A stretch of 64,000 nt of DNA from Pseudomonas chlororaphis (GTDB lineage: Bacteria; Pseudomonadota; Gammaproteobacteria; Pseudomonadales; Pseudomonadaceae): NCBI RefSeq assembly GCF_003731765.1, contig NZ_MOAL01000004.1:2232001-2296000 (forward strand), written 5' to 3'. The position numbers and the translations under genes are program-made. Below are positions 10,601-18,111 of the stretch, one piece after another. The notes under the pieces are model-generated. The model worked only from the letters and a program-made list of their open reading frames with translations, made no database searches and had not been told where the DNA came from. Within the stretch, counting starts at the first letter, position 1; every line of letters starts with the position of its first letter.

Positions 10601-13600
10601 GTTCGTCAGCCTGTTCAAGGACACGCAGATCGACACCATCGAGGCCGAGCAGAAAATCTGGCACGTGGTGCTGACCCTGGACGCCGCCAACGCCCACGAC
10701 TTGCTGCGGGTCGGCGGCGACAAGATCGTCCTCGACAGTGCCACCAGCGGCACCGCCCAGACCGCCAGCGGCCTGAGCTACAGCGTGTCCATCAGCGGCG
10801 GCGTGACCACCGTGACCCTGTACCTGATGCGTTCCGCCGAGCAGACCGCGGCCCTGATCGACGGCATCGGCTACAACAACAGCGGCAGCGGCCTGAGCGG
10901 CACCCGCACCATCGGCCTGAGCATCAATGAATACACCGATGGCCAGAGCGGCGAGACCCGCACCACCCTGGCCGAGTCGGTCAAGGTCACCCTGACCGGC
11001 CCCAGCGAGCCCAACAGCCCACCGGTGCTGGACGGCGGCGCCACTGTGGACTACACCGAGCGCAGCGAACCGGTGCTGATCGCCCCGGGCGTCGTGGTCC
11101 AGGACGCGCAGATGGACCGTTTCAACAACGGCCTGGGCAACTACAACGGCGCCACCCTGACCATCACCCTGGGCAGCGGCAGCACCCACCTCGACCACCT
11201 GGGCTTCAACGCCGGCAACGGCCTGACCCTCAATGGCACCGCGCTACAGAAAGACGGCGTGACCATCGGCCAGTTGAGCAACGCCGACGGCGTGCTGAGC
11301 ATTCGCTTCAACGACGACGCCGGGACCATTCCCACCACCGCCGACGTGCAGAACGCCCTGCGCCAGATCACCTACGCCAACGACAGCCACACCCCGGTGG
11401 CCAGCGTCGCCATCAGCGTGATCCTCGCCGACCGCAGCCTGGCCTCCAGCACCCTCAACCTGACCATCGCCATCACCGCGATCAACGATCTGCCTGTGCT
11501 GACCCAGGACCCACTGCTGTCCCAGGGCGACCTGGCGATCCTGCAGAACCTGACCCAGGTCCCGGGGCTGGGAGCCCTGACCCAGGTCAGCTTCTCCACG
11601 GACGGGCGCAGCGTCTACGTCAGCGATGGCAGCGGCGCCATCGCCCAACTGTCCCGGGACCCGCTGACCGGCCAACTGAGCTACGTGAAAACCCTGGCTG
11701 CCACCGGCCTGGAGTCGATCCAGCAACTGCTGGTGTCCCAGGACGGCAGCCAGGTCTACGCGGTAGGCGGCAGTGGCGAGAACGTCATTGTGGTGCTGCA
11801 GCGCGACCCGGCCACCGGAGCCTTGAGTGTCGGCCAGAGCCTGGTCAACGAGGACAGCAACAACTATTCGCTGTTCAACCCCATCAGCCTGCAGGAGTCG
11901 GCAGACGGCAAGCACCTGTACCTGCTCACCGACAACGGCATCACCGTGCTCAACCGCAGCAACGGCCAGTTGAGCTACCTGGAGAACCTGGGCAACGACG
12001 CCTGGTCCGCGCCTTACCAGCACCAACCGGTGGCCCTGGTGGTGGCCGGCGACTATGTGTTCGTGGTCACCGACCCAGCCTCGAGCAACTTCGCCAACAC
12101 CCTGATCGCCTACAAGCGCGGGGCTGATGGCAGCCTGAGCGTGGCCGGCTATGTGCGCGACACGCAAACCGACAGCGGCGGCAAGACCGTGTCCATGGCC
12201 GATCCGAAACACCTGGCGGCCTCCGCCGACGGGCAACTGATCTACGTGGCCGGGACGAATTCGGTGCAGGTGCTGCGCTTCAACGCTGCCGACGGCAGCT
12301 TCACCGACCTGGGGATCCTCGCCAGCGGCCTGGGCAACGTCAGCGACATGGCCCTGTCGGCCGACGGCCAGTTGCTCTACGTCAGCAGCAGCGACGGCAG
12401 CTTGCAGCGCTACAGCACCGCCAACCAGCAACTGACCCTGGTGGACACCCTGCGCGGCAGCGATGCCGCGGCCCTGGTCAACGCCGGGCAGATCAGCCTC
12501 AGCAACGACGGCGGCGTGGTGGTGCTGGGCAGCGGCCTGGCCGTGCTGCAAGCCGAGGCCATGGACCCGGTGCAGTACGAATTGGGCGCCGAGCCGGTGC
12601 CCTTTGCCGACCACCTGACCCTGTCCGACGCCGAGTTGGACGCGGCCAACAACGGCGCCGGCGACTATCAGGGGGCGAGCATCAGCGTCAGCCGCAGCCC
12701 GGTGCCGTCCAGCGACGACCACTTCGGTTTTGTCGATGGCAACGGCATTCGCCTGGTGGACGGCCAGTTGCTGCGCGGCAATGAGGTGATCGGCACCTTC
12801 GTCGACAACGGCGGCCAACTGACCCTGACCTTCAGCGCCAGCGTCAGCACCCTGGAAGCCCGCACGATCCTGCGCCAACTGACCTACGCCAACAGCGCCG
12901 AGGATGTACCCAGCGTCAGCCTGAGCCTGAGCGTGGTGCTCAATGACGGCCAGGCCGACAGCCCGGCCCAGGCCGTGGCCCTGGACGTGCGCGGCGTCGA
13001 ACCCAACCTGCCACCGGTGGTCAACCCCGGCAGCTATGTGCCGCCGAGCGCGGTGGTCGGCCAGCCGTATCAGGTGGTACTGCCGGCCAACCTGTTCAGC
13101 GACCCCAATGGCGACCCGCTGACCCTGAGCCTGGACAACCTGCCCGACGGCCTGAGCTTCGACCCGGCCACCCGCACCCTGTCCGGCACCCTGGAGAGCG
13201 TCGGCCGCCTGACCCTGACCCTTGTGGCCACGGACCCGTCGGGGGACAGCGTGTCCCGCGAGCTAACCCTCAACGTCAAGGCTGTCGCCGTGACCAGCAG
13301 CGCTGTCGACAGCACCACCCCGGTGGTACCGCGCGACGGCCAGGGTTGGAGCGCCCCAGCCCCTGTGGCCGGGCGCGACCAACCGATGGGCGGCTTTGCC
13401 CCGACCCCGGTGTGGAGCAGCCCGCTGTCCAGCAGCAGCGCCAGTACCAGCGCCAACTGGCTGGGCCTGGGCAGCCTCAATGGCCTGCCGGACGATCAGG
13501 ACCTGAGCGGCCTCAATCGCGGCCTGTCGTCACTGGAGGACTACAGCGGTCGCCTGGTGCGCCTGAGCGATGATTCAAGCAGTGGCCTGAGCGCCACCCG

Positions 13601-14069
13601 CAGCAGCCTCGGCGCCCTGCTGAGCGTCGAGCAAGGCAGCCTGCTGACCCGTTTCCAGTTGCCCGACGGCTTGTTCAGCCACGCCGGCGGACCACTGGAA
13701 ATCAGCCTGCACCAGGCCAACGGCCAGCCCCTGCCCGGCTGGATTCGCTTCGATGGGCGCAGTGGCCTGATCCAGGTCGAAAGCCGGCAACTGGCGGAAC
13801 TGCAACGCTTGCAGCTGCGGCTGGTGGCCCGTGACGCCGCCGGGCATCGGGTGGAAATCCCGGTGCGCCTGCAGGTCAGCGAGGATGGCGCCGCCACCCT
13901 CCAGGCCAGCCCCGCCGAAGCGCCGGCCAGCGAGAGCCAGGCCGCGAGCCAGGCGGCCCTCGACAGCCATCTGCAAGCCAGTGGCCAGAGCGGCGTGTTG
14001 GCGCGCGGCCAGGCACTGTTGCAAGCACTGTTCGGCACGGCCCCGGGCGACGATAAAAACGCCGCCTGA
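4605..14069 (+). CDS. Giant LEPR-leader exoprotein with beta-propellers and cadherin/Ig-like repeats
   Basis: A 3154-residue protein starting at the ATG preceded by AAAGGA; a GTG at 4548 overlaps the tadG stop but has no such site. There is no Sec signal. Residues 19-26 read LEPRMMFD, followed by an Ala-rich stretch, the LEPR-XLL leader known from very long repetitive surface proteins. Then, in approximate residues: X domain 72-207, propeller A 222-542 (SADGKxLY-type repeats, as in lactonase/YVTN propellers), Y domain 543-678, X 685-838, propeller B 848-1248, Y 1253-1377, Ig/cadherin-like 1378-1475, propeller C 1502-1835, Y 1837-1978, X 1980-2135, Y 2138-2295, propeller D 2302-2651, Y 2653-2798, Ig-like 2800-2892, Ser-rich linker, Ig-like 3005-3095, Ala/Gln-rich tail. 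No RTX nonapeptides are seen, so it is not a standard type I substrate. A surface adhesin or matrix protein exported by the genes downstream is the likely role. Confidence 0.85.
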   Translation: MTAPTRSNRPRLSTLALALEPRMMFDAAAVATGAETAAQAEAQQTGNQAPTLSADASHATYTVGQSDATGVEVFKNTSASTVDSGQAFDTLVITVDSSNSQEALVIDGKTIQLTSELSGVTENNAYSYQVSTSGGQTTVSLFLSSSDANSAADLKTLVDGIRYKALDTSIDSGARTITLSSLKDDGGTADGGTDTTALNLSSSINLVNDTNRPPVLVDAGVPDLAQAQNIKDLGTSKEVVYSADGKHLYAAGANGTLVTFAVDEHGNLTTEQVLKNVTDLGTLNDLTLSADGKSLYALSGSKIITLNVAGDGQLSYAASTSAGGNLISLALSEDGKQLYVTNQYDGLAVFERNTETGALGTTAVQRLNEGALGGGRSRTVLSVGDYVYVVSNTSVVTLERGSDGKLTKLLDGTLSVGISSSTPTTLTASADGRFVYLSDASNGVIKVLELRDSSDGKELVLVDSTQLGGVSSLALSSDGQRLFATSSSGGTLSVYRVGSDGRLTLTGTLSDVPGAVTVSTSPDGQSVVVGGTGLNRFSDVQTYISGSDSTVASGVTLSDVNLDKLNAGQGNYQGASVTLERTGGASSDDSFGFKTGSGLSLSGDKVLKNGVEIGTFNQSGGTLTITFSTQLTSAEANAVLHQVTYHNSTSPDGTLISLNLVANDGELNSRALVLTLLLSNNSAPTLTTTVVSHTPYDTATVQTPLFSDTAVNTGEVGQTILSLDLKVSGLVNPANEFLMVDGTRIDLSQSGSGTTASGYSYSYVRNGSTATLHISRDSGISSTAVQNLVNGIAYVNDSASAVSGSRTFTLATLRDDGGTANGSSDSRDLNISTTLAIAVNNAPQAQVDVSVDTNLYYFNGSLSGYTDYVSGVTLSSDGKTLLVIGNSGSNTSGISYLRVYSRDPLTGALSLTQSFTQGSVDNPDTVAIEVNGLNTISTVTVSADGSLVYVAGYSTANSVTSASLLLFKRDANGTLTFDSVAASGTSGLNAPISEIVLSADGQSLYTINGVNPHDVSTGKSEVAMFSRDPNSGALTFIGSYVGGSAALGLNVPTGIVVSGDGRSVYISNASSAMITVLSRDPASGVLTYVSAITQASIAASADAANQPTDLRYLQNLQDIVISPDNNFVYVSSGSYAFVSIFQRQADGSLSYVGSVDTYNTKYSNSLALREMALSADGKTLYVSTYGGQSLLVFSRDLSTGKLTFVENLKGNKNYNHLTVSSDGLNLYTGTSSFISGLDIFSAKANGDYSEQQPTVFAEHLDFSDIDLDALDNYQGASITVVRNGGANSDDLFGFSTGNGLSLEGGQILLDNQPIAEVSNSGGTLKVTFSAEVTQEQVNQVLHQLTYANGADSQPARVDLQISFSDGSKSVSSGLTLLLNQAPEVGNPGYGLPAATGNSPYTVTLPSDLFSDAEGDSLTWDLSGLPAGMSFDAATLTLSGTPSGLGVGEHLLTLSVVDSLGNATERQISLQVTADPSQVPSLGGDSSSLEYGGNTDGNVPGSDGSVLAGAKDTVVSGDGKYLYVVSISPDGPSSVSVFSRAADGSLTWVQSLSDSAIAGLAGALKVVVSADQKSLYVIGSDANSLLVFSRDSDSGQLTLRSTLAGPADSSITAVASHGDQVYVASGDSVRVYQQQSDGQLTLLRTYQDGVGGIDGLQGVQHLLVSADGRFLFIGASGDNSIATAMAINSDGSLTLINTLVGGSADSTFFIQALSVSADGKTLYALNNDTQQTLEILAIGADGRLSLVSSLALDGSVTDIQVAADGSALFVIGSEIQVFKRDSGGQLTLQGSFDRWDNPWGIGFADLTSVSLSPDGKQLYISGSVDWNETLLVLNIGLPEVTYTEGDAAIALLPSGTLSDPQLDAAGDYNGASLTIGRDGGSNAADTYEFIADNGLTLSNGQIFKNGVAIADFVDNNGVLTVTFIAATSPADARNVLRQIAYRNSSQDPTAQGAGPKFAIQLNDGDNNSASVRVKVNLVGVNDPAILDSTVLDPTLAEDNEFVSLFKDTQIDTIEAEQKIWHVVLTLDAANAHDLLRVGGDKIVLDSATSGTAQTASGLSYSVSISGGVTTVTLYLMRSAEQTAALIDGIGYNNSGSGLSGTRTIGLSINEYTDGQSGETRTTLAESVKVTLTGPSEPNSPPVLDGGATVDYTERSEPVLIAPGVVVQDAQMDRFNNGLGNYNGATLTITLGSGSTHLDHLGFNAGNGLTLNGTALQKDGVTIGQLSNADGVLSIRFNDDAGTIPTTADVQNALRQITYANDSHTPVASVAISVILADRSLASSTLNLTIAITAINDLPVLTQDPLLSQGDLAILQNLTQVPGLGALTQVSFSTDGRSVYVSDGSGAIAQLSRDPLTGQLSYVKTLAATGLESIQQLLVSQDGSQVYAVGGSGENVIVVLQRDPATGALSVGQSLVNEDSNNYSLFNPISLQESADGKHLYLLTDNGITVLNRSNGQLSYLENLGNDAWSAPYQHQPVALVVAGDYVFVVTDPASSNFANTLIAYKRGADGSLSVAGYVRDTQTDSGGKTVSMADPKHLAASADGQLIYVAGTNSVQVLRFNAADGSFTDLGILASGLGNVSDMALSADGQLLYVSSSDGSLQRYSTANQQLTLVDTLRGSDAAALVNAGQISLSNDGGVVVLGSGLAVLQAEAMDPVQYELGAEPVPFADHLTLSDAELDAANNGAGDYQGASISVSRSPVPSSDDHFGFVDGNGIRLVDGQLLRGNEVIGTFVDNGGQLTLTFSASVSTLEARTILRQLTYANSAEDVPSVSLSLSVVLNDGQADSPAQAVALDVRGVEPNLPPVVNPGSYVPPSAVVGQPYQVVLPANLFSDPNGDPLTLSLDNLPDGLSFDPATRTLSGTLESVGRLTLTLVATDPSGDSVSRELTLNVKAVAVTSSAVDSTTPVVPRDGQGWSAPAPVAGRDQPMGGFAPTPVWSSPLSSSSASTSANWLGLGSLNGLPDDQDLSGLNRGLSSLEDYSGRLVRLSDDSSSGLSATRSSLGALLSVEQGSLLTRFQLPDGLFSHAGGPLEISLHQANGQPLPGWIRFDGRSGLIQVESRQLAELQRLQLRLVARDAAGHRVEIPVRLQVSEDGAATLQASPAEAPASESQAASQAALDSHLQASGQSGVLARGQALLQALFGTAPGDDKNAA

Positions 14070-14087
14070 GCCCCCGCCCCGCCTACG

Positions 14088-14121
14088 CCCGGGTTCATTA
14101 AGGATTCTTAATGAACCCGGG
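14088..14121. promoter_or_regulatory. Perfect 15-bp-arm palindrome containing TTAAG-N4-CTTAA, copy 3
   Basis: Arms CCCGGGTTCATTAAG (14088-14102) and CTTAATGAACCCGGG (14107-14121) are exact reverse complements around the 4-nt loop GATT. The inner TTAAG-N4-CTTAA (14098-14111) matches the other operator copies and is 25 nt upstream of the -35-like TTGCCC. The hairpin lies 18 nt after the exoprotein stop, so it could also act as a transcription stop, although no T-tract follows. Confidence 0.65.
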
Positions 14122-14122
14122 A

Positions 14123-14151
14123 TTGCCCGATAGTGAGAATTATTCTTATCT
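14123..14151 (+). promoter_or_regulatory. Promoter of the export operon with Fur box
   Basis: TTGCCC (14123-14128), a 17-nt spacer and TTATCT (14146-14151). The dyad TGAGAAT-T-ATTCTTA (14134-14148) is a 7-1-7 Fur box with 6 of 7 symmetric pairs and overlaps the -10 element. The inferred transcription start (about 14158) excludes the ATG at 14111 as the start of the next gene. Confidence 0.65.
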
Positions 14152-14218
14152 TTGCCGCCAATCGGCCCAGCCACGCCAAGAGGGCGGCCCGCTCCAGCCT
14201 TTTTTCAGGGGAATACAT

Positions 14219-15907
14219 GTGATCAAGCAGCAACCGCCCGCCACCGCCAAACGCCTGCCGCTGCGCCTTGCCGTCGGCCTGGCCGCGTTCACCTTGAGTG
14301 CCTGCGCGGTGAAGCCGGAACCGGTGAGCCTGGACCAGCAGATGGCCCAGGCCAGCGCCGACCGGGCCTCGATGTTCGACGGCCAGGAGCCGGTGACCCG
14401 CCCCATCAGCCTCGAAGAAGCCATGGCCCGGGCGGTCAAGTACAACCTGCAACAACGCCTGGGGCTGATGGAACGCGCCCTGGAAGATAACCTGTTGGAC
14501 GTACAGAACCTCGACATGCTGCCCAAGCTCGCCGCCCGCGCCGGCTGGCGTGGCCGGGACAACATCTCGGCTTCCTCCAGCCAGTCGATCCGCACCGGCA
14601 ACCAGTCCCTGGAGCCGTCCACCAGCCAGGACCGCGGCACCCGCAGCGCCGACCTGCAAATGTCCTGGAACGTGCTGGACTTCGGTCTCGGCTACTTCAG
14701 TGCCAAGGCCCAGGCCAACAAGAGCCTGGCCGCCGAGGAACGTCGGCGGCGGATCGTCGCCGACATCATTGCCCAGGTACGCAGCGCCTACTGGGAAGCC
14801 GCCACCGCCGAACGCCTGAAGCCCGACGTGCAACGGGCCCTGGTGGAAGCCCGTGGGGCCCTGGCCCATGCCCGGCAGACCGAGCAGCAACGCCTGCTGG
14901 CGCCGCTGGACGCCCTGCGTTTCCAGAAAGGCCTGCTGGAAATGGTCCGCCAACTGGAGGCCGTGGACGGTGAACTGGCCAATGCCAAATCCCGCCTGGC
15001 GGCGCTGATGAACCTGCCACCGGCCAGCGACTATCGCCTGGTCCTGCCCAGCGAGCAGCAGTTGAACCAGCCGACCCTGGCTTACCGCCTGGATGACCTG
15101 GAAGCCATGGCCATGGTCAAGCGCCCGGAAGTGCGTGAAGAGAGTTACCTGGCGCGCAACGCCGTGCTGGAAACCCGCTCCGCCCTGCTGCGCCTGTTGC
15201 CCGGGGCTTCGCTGTTCGTCGGCACCAATTACGACAGCAACAGCTACACGGTGAACAACCACTGGGCCGACGCCGGGGTCCAGGTCAGCTGGAACCTGAT
15301 GAGCGTGCTCTCCTACCCGGCCATCGTCCGCGCTGGCGAAGCCCGCTCGGCCGTCGCCGATGTGCGCCGCCAGGCCCTGCGTATGGCGGTGCTGACCCAG
15401 GTCAACGTGGCCTGGCAGCAGTACCAACAAGCCAGCGTGCTGTTCGACCGTTCCAATGAGTTGCAACGCATCCAGCGCGGCATCCTGACCCAGACCGAAA
15501 GCGCGGTGCAAAGCGACGCCCAAACCCTGGTGGAACGGGTGCGTACGCGCACCGAGACCGTGCTCGCCACACGCATTCGCGACCGCAGCTATGCCCAACT
15601 GCAAAGCGCCTACGGCGCGGTGTACCAGGCCGCCGGCCTCGACCCGCTGCCCGAGCGCCTGAGTGGCGACAGCATCGCCAGCCTGAGCCAGGCGATCCTC
15701 GACAACAGCCTGGCCCTGGCCCAAGGCAAGGCACCGGTGCCGTCCCTGCCCGCCAGCCAGCCGAGCCCTGTCGCCAGTGTGTTCCCCGTGGCCCAGCCGT
15801 CGCGTCCGGTGAGCGCCCCGGTGCAACAGGTGGACCTGTGGAACAGCCTCGGTTCCCTGCAAGGCGCGCCTCTGCTGCCGGTGGCTGCACCGACCCGCCA
15901 ACGTTGA
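14219..15907 (+). CDS. TolC-family outer-membrane lipoprotein
   Basis: A 562-residue protein starting at GTG 14219, seven bases after an AGGGG ribosome-binding site. The signal ends in TLSAC with the lipid Cys at 29. The body has the long coiled-coil helices of TolC/OEP proteins, with the two-fold repeat visible: ISLEEAMARAVKYNLQQRLG near 62-81 and a second half starting with the 'SYTVNNHWADAGVQVSWNLM' stretch near 341-360. A Gln/Pro-rich tail of about 60 residues follows. It would form the outer-membrane channel for the adaptor proteins encoded next. It is the first gene of the operon driven by the 14123 promoter. It could instead serve a drug-efflux pump, but no RND or ABC pump gene is nearby. 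Confidence 0.85.
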   Translation: MIKQQPPATAKRLPLRLAVGLAAFTLSACAVKPEPVSLDQQMAQASADRASMFDGQEPVTRPISLEEAMARAVKYNLQQRLGLMERALEDNLLDVQNLDMLPKLAARAGWRGRDNISASSSQSIRTGNQSLEPSTSQDRGTRSADLQMSWNVLDFGLGYFSAKAQANKSLAAEERRRRIVADIIAQVRSAYWEAATAERLKPDVQRALVEARGALAHARQTEQQRLLAPLDALRFQKGLLEMVRQLEAVDGELANAKSRLAALMNLPPASDYRLVLPSEQQLNQPTLAYRLDDLEAMAMVKRPEVREESYLARNAVLETRSALLRLLPGASLFVGTNYDSNSYTVNNHWADAGVQVSWNLMSVLSYPAIVRAGEARSAVADVRRQALRMAVLTQVNVAWQQYQQASVLFDRSNELQRIQRGILTQTESAVQSDAQTLVERVRTRTETVLATRIRDRSYAQLQSAYGAVYQAAGLDPLPERLSGDSIASLSQAILDNSLALAQGKAPVPSLPASQPSPVASVFPVAQPSRPVSAPVQQVDLWNSLGSLQGAPLLPVAAPTRQR

Positions 15908-15913
15908 CCTTCA

Positions 15914-15939
15914 CCCCGGCCGGCCCTGAACGGCCGGGG
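15914..15939. terminator. GC-rich hairpin between TolC-like and adaptor genes
   Basis: CCCCGGCCG (15914-15922) pairs perfectly with CGGCCGGGG (15931-15939) around an 8-nt loop. Only a weak T-containing stretch follows, so it is more likely an attenuating or mRNA-stabilising hairpin within the operon than a full terminator. Confidence 0.4.
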
Positions 15940-15970
15940 TTCTGCCGTTATTCCCGAGATCCACTCCAGC

Positions 15971-16774
15971 ATGCCTAGCCTTCGCCTTATCGCCCCGCCC
16001 CTGTGCCTGTTGCTGGCCGTCGCCAGCGCCACGGCCCGGGCCGAAGAACCCGCGCCCCTGGCGCCACCGCCCAGCCTGGGCAGCAGCCTGGTGGACAGCC
16101 AGCCGCAACTGCGGGTGCAGCTCAGCGCCAGCCGGCGCACGGTGCTGTCCAGCGAACTGTCGGGGAAGATTCTCGAACTTAACGTCAAGGAAGGCGCGAG
16201 CTTCACCAAGGGGCAGCGCCTGGTGACCTTCGACTGCGCCGTGCACCGCGCGCAATTGACCCACTCGGTGGCCGCCGAAGCCGCCGCGAGCAAAAAGCTC
16301 GAGGTCGCCAAGCGCCTCGACAAGCTGCAATCGATCAGCGTTTCCGACCTGTCCCAGGCCCAGGCCGAAGCCAACATGGCCCGGGCCCAAAGTGGCGTGG
16401 GCCAGGTCATGGTGCAGCGCTGCGCGATCAACGCACCGTTTTCCGGGCGGGTGGCCGAACGCAAGGCGCAGCCCGGGGAATACGTGGCCGAAGGCAAGGA
16501 GCTGCTGGCGATCTATGACGACAGCGCCTTTGAAGTGGAACTGATCGTGCCCTCGCGCTGGATGGCCTGGCTCAAGCCCGGCCACCCGTTCAAGGTGCGC
16601 CTGGAAGAAACCGCCGGTGAATACCCCGCCGAAGTCACCCGCCTGGGCTCGGTGATCGACCCCATCAGCCAGTCGATCAAGGTCTTCGCGCGCATCACCA
16701 ACAACAACCCGCACCTGCTGCCGGGCATGAGCGGCAACGCCCTGTTGACGCCACCCGACGCCCCCCAATCATGA
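15971..16774 (+). CDS. Periplasmic adaptor (membrane fusion) protein
   Basis: A 267-residue protein with a Sec signal peptide cleaved after ARA (about residue 24). It has the split biotinyl-lipoyl domain typical of RND-type adaptors: ELSGKILELNVKEGASFTKGQRLVTFD (about 58-85) and, after a short helical hairpin, INAPFSGRVAERKAQPGEYVAEGKELLAIYD (about 155-185), then a beta-barrel and a C-terminal part ending in LLPGMSGNALL. It is short for the family. The ATGA overlap with the next gene (16771-16774) shows tight coupling. It probably bridges the TolC-like channel and the two inner-membrane proteins that follow. Confidence 0.8.
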   Translation: MPSLRLIAPPLCLLLAVASATARAEEPAPLAPPPSLGSSLVDSQPQLRVQLSASRRTVLSSELSGKILELNVKEGASFTKGQRLVTFDCAVHRAQLTHSVAAEAAASKKLEVAKRLDKLQSISVSDLSQAQAEANMARAQSGVGQVMVQRCAINAPFSGRVAERKAQPGEYVAEGKELLAIYDDSAFEVELIVPSRWMAWLKPGHPFKVRLEETAGEYPAEVTRLGSVIDPISQSIKVFARITNNNPHLLPGMSGNALLTPPDAPQS

Positions 16775-18111
16775 GTGCCGCCCAGCCCCTGCCGACCAAC
16801 AATGTGCTGGCCGAGCTGCTGCAACTGGAGCAGCGCCTGCGGGCCGCCGCCAGCTTCGAAGAGCTGGGTTTTATCCTGGTCAACGACAGCCGCCTGCTGC
16901 TGGACTATCGCCAGGCGCTGCTCTGGCGCTGCGACGAACAGCGCCTGCAAGCCCTGTCCGGCCTGGCCCTGGTGGAGCGCGATGCGCCCTTCAGCACCTG
17001 GCTCAACGGCCTGTGCCGGCAATGGCAGGCGGCGGATAACGCGCAGTCGATCCACGCCATCGACAGCCGCGACCTGGCCGCCGCCGACGCGCCGCTGTGG
17101 GCCGAACACTTCCCCCGGCTGCTGCTGTGGCTACCGATCAAGGGCCGCGACGGCCAATTGCTGGGGGCCTTGCTGCTGGCCCGGGAGCAACCCCTGAGCA
17201 ATGCCCAGCAGCAGTTGCTGACGTTGTGGCTGGACGCTGCCGGGCATGCCTGGCAGGCCTTGCTCAAACCGGCCAGCGGCGGCCTGGGGCGACCGACCCT
17301 GAACCGGCGCAACCTGCTGATCGGCCTGGGCCTGCTCCTGGCCCTGCTGCTGGTGCCGATTCGCCAGTCGGTGCTGGCCCCGGCGGAGATCGTCGCCCTG
17401 CACCCCAGCGTGCTGCGCGCACCCATGCAAGGGGTGGTGGAGCGCATCCTGGTGCAGCCCAACCAGGCGGTCAGCGCCGGCCAGGCCCTGGTGCAACTGG
17501 ACGCCCGCGAACTGCAAAGCCGCCTGGAGGCCTCGCGCCAGGCGTTGTCCATCAGCGACGCCGAGTTCCGCCAGGCCCAGCAGCAAGCCCTCAGCGACGA
17601 GCGCAGCAAGGCCAGCCTGGCGGTGTTGCAAGGCCGTCGCGAACAGGCCCTGAGCGACGTCGCCTACCTGCAGGAAAACCTCAAACGCACCCTGATCACG
17701 GCACCCCGCGCCGGGGTCGCGGTGTTCGACGACCCCAGCGATTGGATCGGCCGCCCGGTGTCCCTGGGCGAGCGCATCATGTCGGTGGCCGAACCGCAGC
17801 AGGCGCAGCTGGAAATCCAATTGCCGGTGGGCGACGCCATCGAGCTGGCGCCCGGTGCCCAGACTTTGCTGTTTCTCAACACCGACCCTTCGGCGCCGCT
17901 GCCGGCGACCTTGCAGCGCCTGTCCTATCGCGCCAGCCCCAGCGCCGACGGCAGCATGGCCTATCGCCTCAAGGCCGAGTTCGATGAAACCGACCCACGG
18001 ATCCGCGTCGGCCTCAAGGGCACGGCCAAGGTCTATGCCGGTCGCGCCAGCCTGATCTACTACCTGCTGCGCCGGCCCCTGGCCACCGCGCGCATCTGGC
18101 TGGCCCTGTGA
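16771..18111 (+). CDS. GAF-like domain fused to a membrane-anchored HlyD-type adaptor
   Basis: A 446-residue protein. Residues about 10-165 have a GAF-like pattern (FEELGFILVNDSRLLLDYRQALLW; LLLWLPIKGRDGQLLGALLLAREQ; QQLLTLWLDAAGHAWQAL) and precede the membrane segment at about 181-199, so they should lie in the cytoplasm. The C-terminal half is HlyD-like: lipoyl half-motif APMQGVVERILVQPNQAVSAGQALVQLD, a coiled-coil hairpin, and ITAPRAGVAVFDDPSDWIGRPVSLGERI. A sensory cytosolic domain on an adaptor is unusual; the ligand is unknown. It overlaps its neighbours by 4 nt on both sides, so a fixed stoichiometry with them is likely. It could couple export to a cytoplasmic signal or recognise the substrate. 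Confidence 0.75.
   Translation: MSAAQPLPTNNVLAELLQLEQRLRAAASFEELGFILVNDSRLLLDYRQALLWRCDEQRLQALSGLALVERDAPFSTWLNGLCRQWQAADNAQSIHAIDSRDLAAADAPLWAEHFPRLLLWLPIKGRDGQLLGALLLAREQPLSNAQQQLLTLWLDAAGHAWQALLKPASGGLGRPTLNRRNLLIGLGLLLALLLVPIRQSVLAPAEIVALHPSVLRAPMQGVVERILVQPNQAVSAGQALVQLDARELQSRLEASRQALSISDAEFRQAQQQALSDERSKASLAVLQGRREQALSDVAYLQENLKRTLITAPRAGVAVFDDPSDWIGRPVSLGERIMSVAEPQQAQLEIQLPVGDAIELAPGAQTLLFLNTDPSAPLPATLQRLSYRASPSADGSMAYRLKAEFDETDPRIRVGLKGTAKVYAGRASLIYYLLRRPLATARIWLAL

Noticed and set aside
4605-14069. RTX adhesin secreted by a normal type I system
   Set aside because: No GGxGxD nonapeptide repeats at the C-terminus and no ABC ATPase gene in the window.
4605-14069. CRISPR or tandem DNA repeat array, suggested by recurring GACGGCAAG-like words
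   Set aside because: The words come from the protein-level SADGKxLY repeats; spacing is irregular and the frame stays open.
14111-14218. ATG at 14111 as start of the TolC-like gene
   Set aside because: It lies within the operator palindrome and upstream of the inferred transcription start. The GTG at 14219 has a ribosome-binding site and begins a lipoprotein signal.
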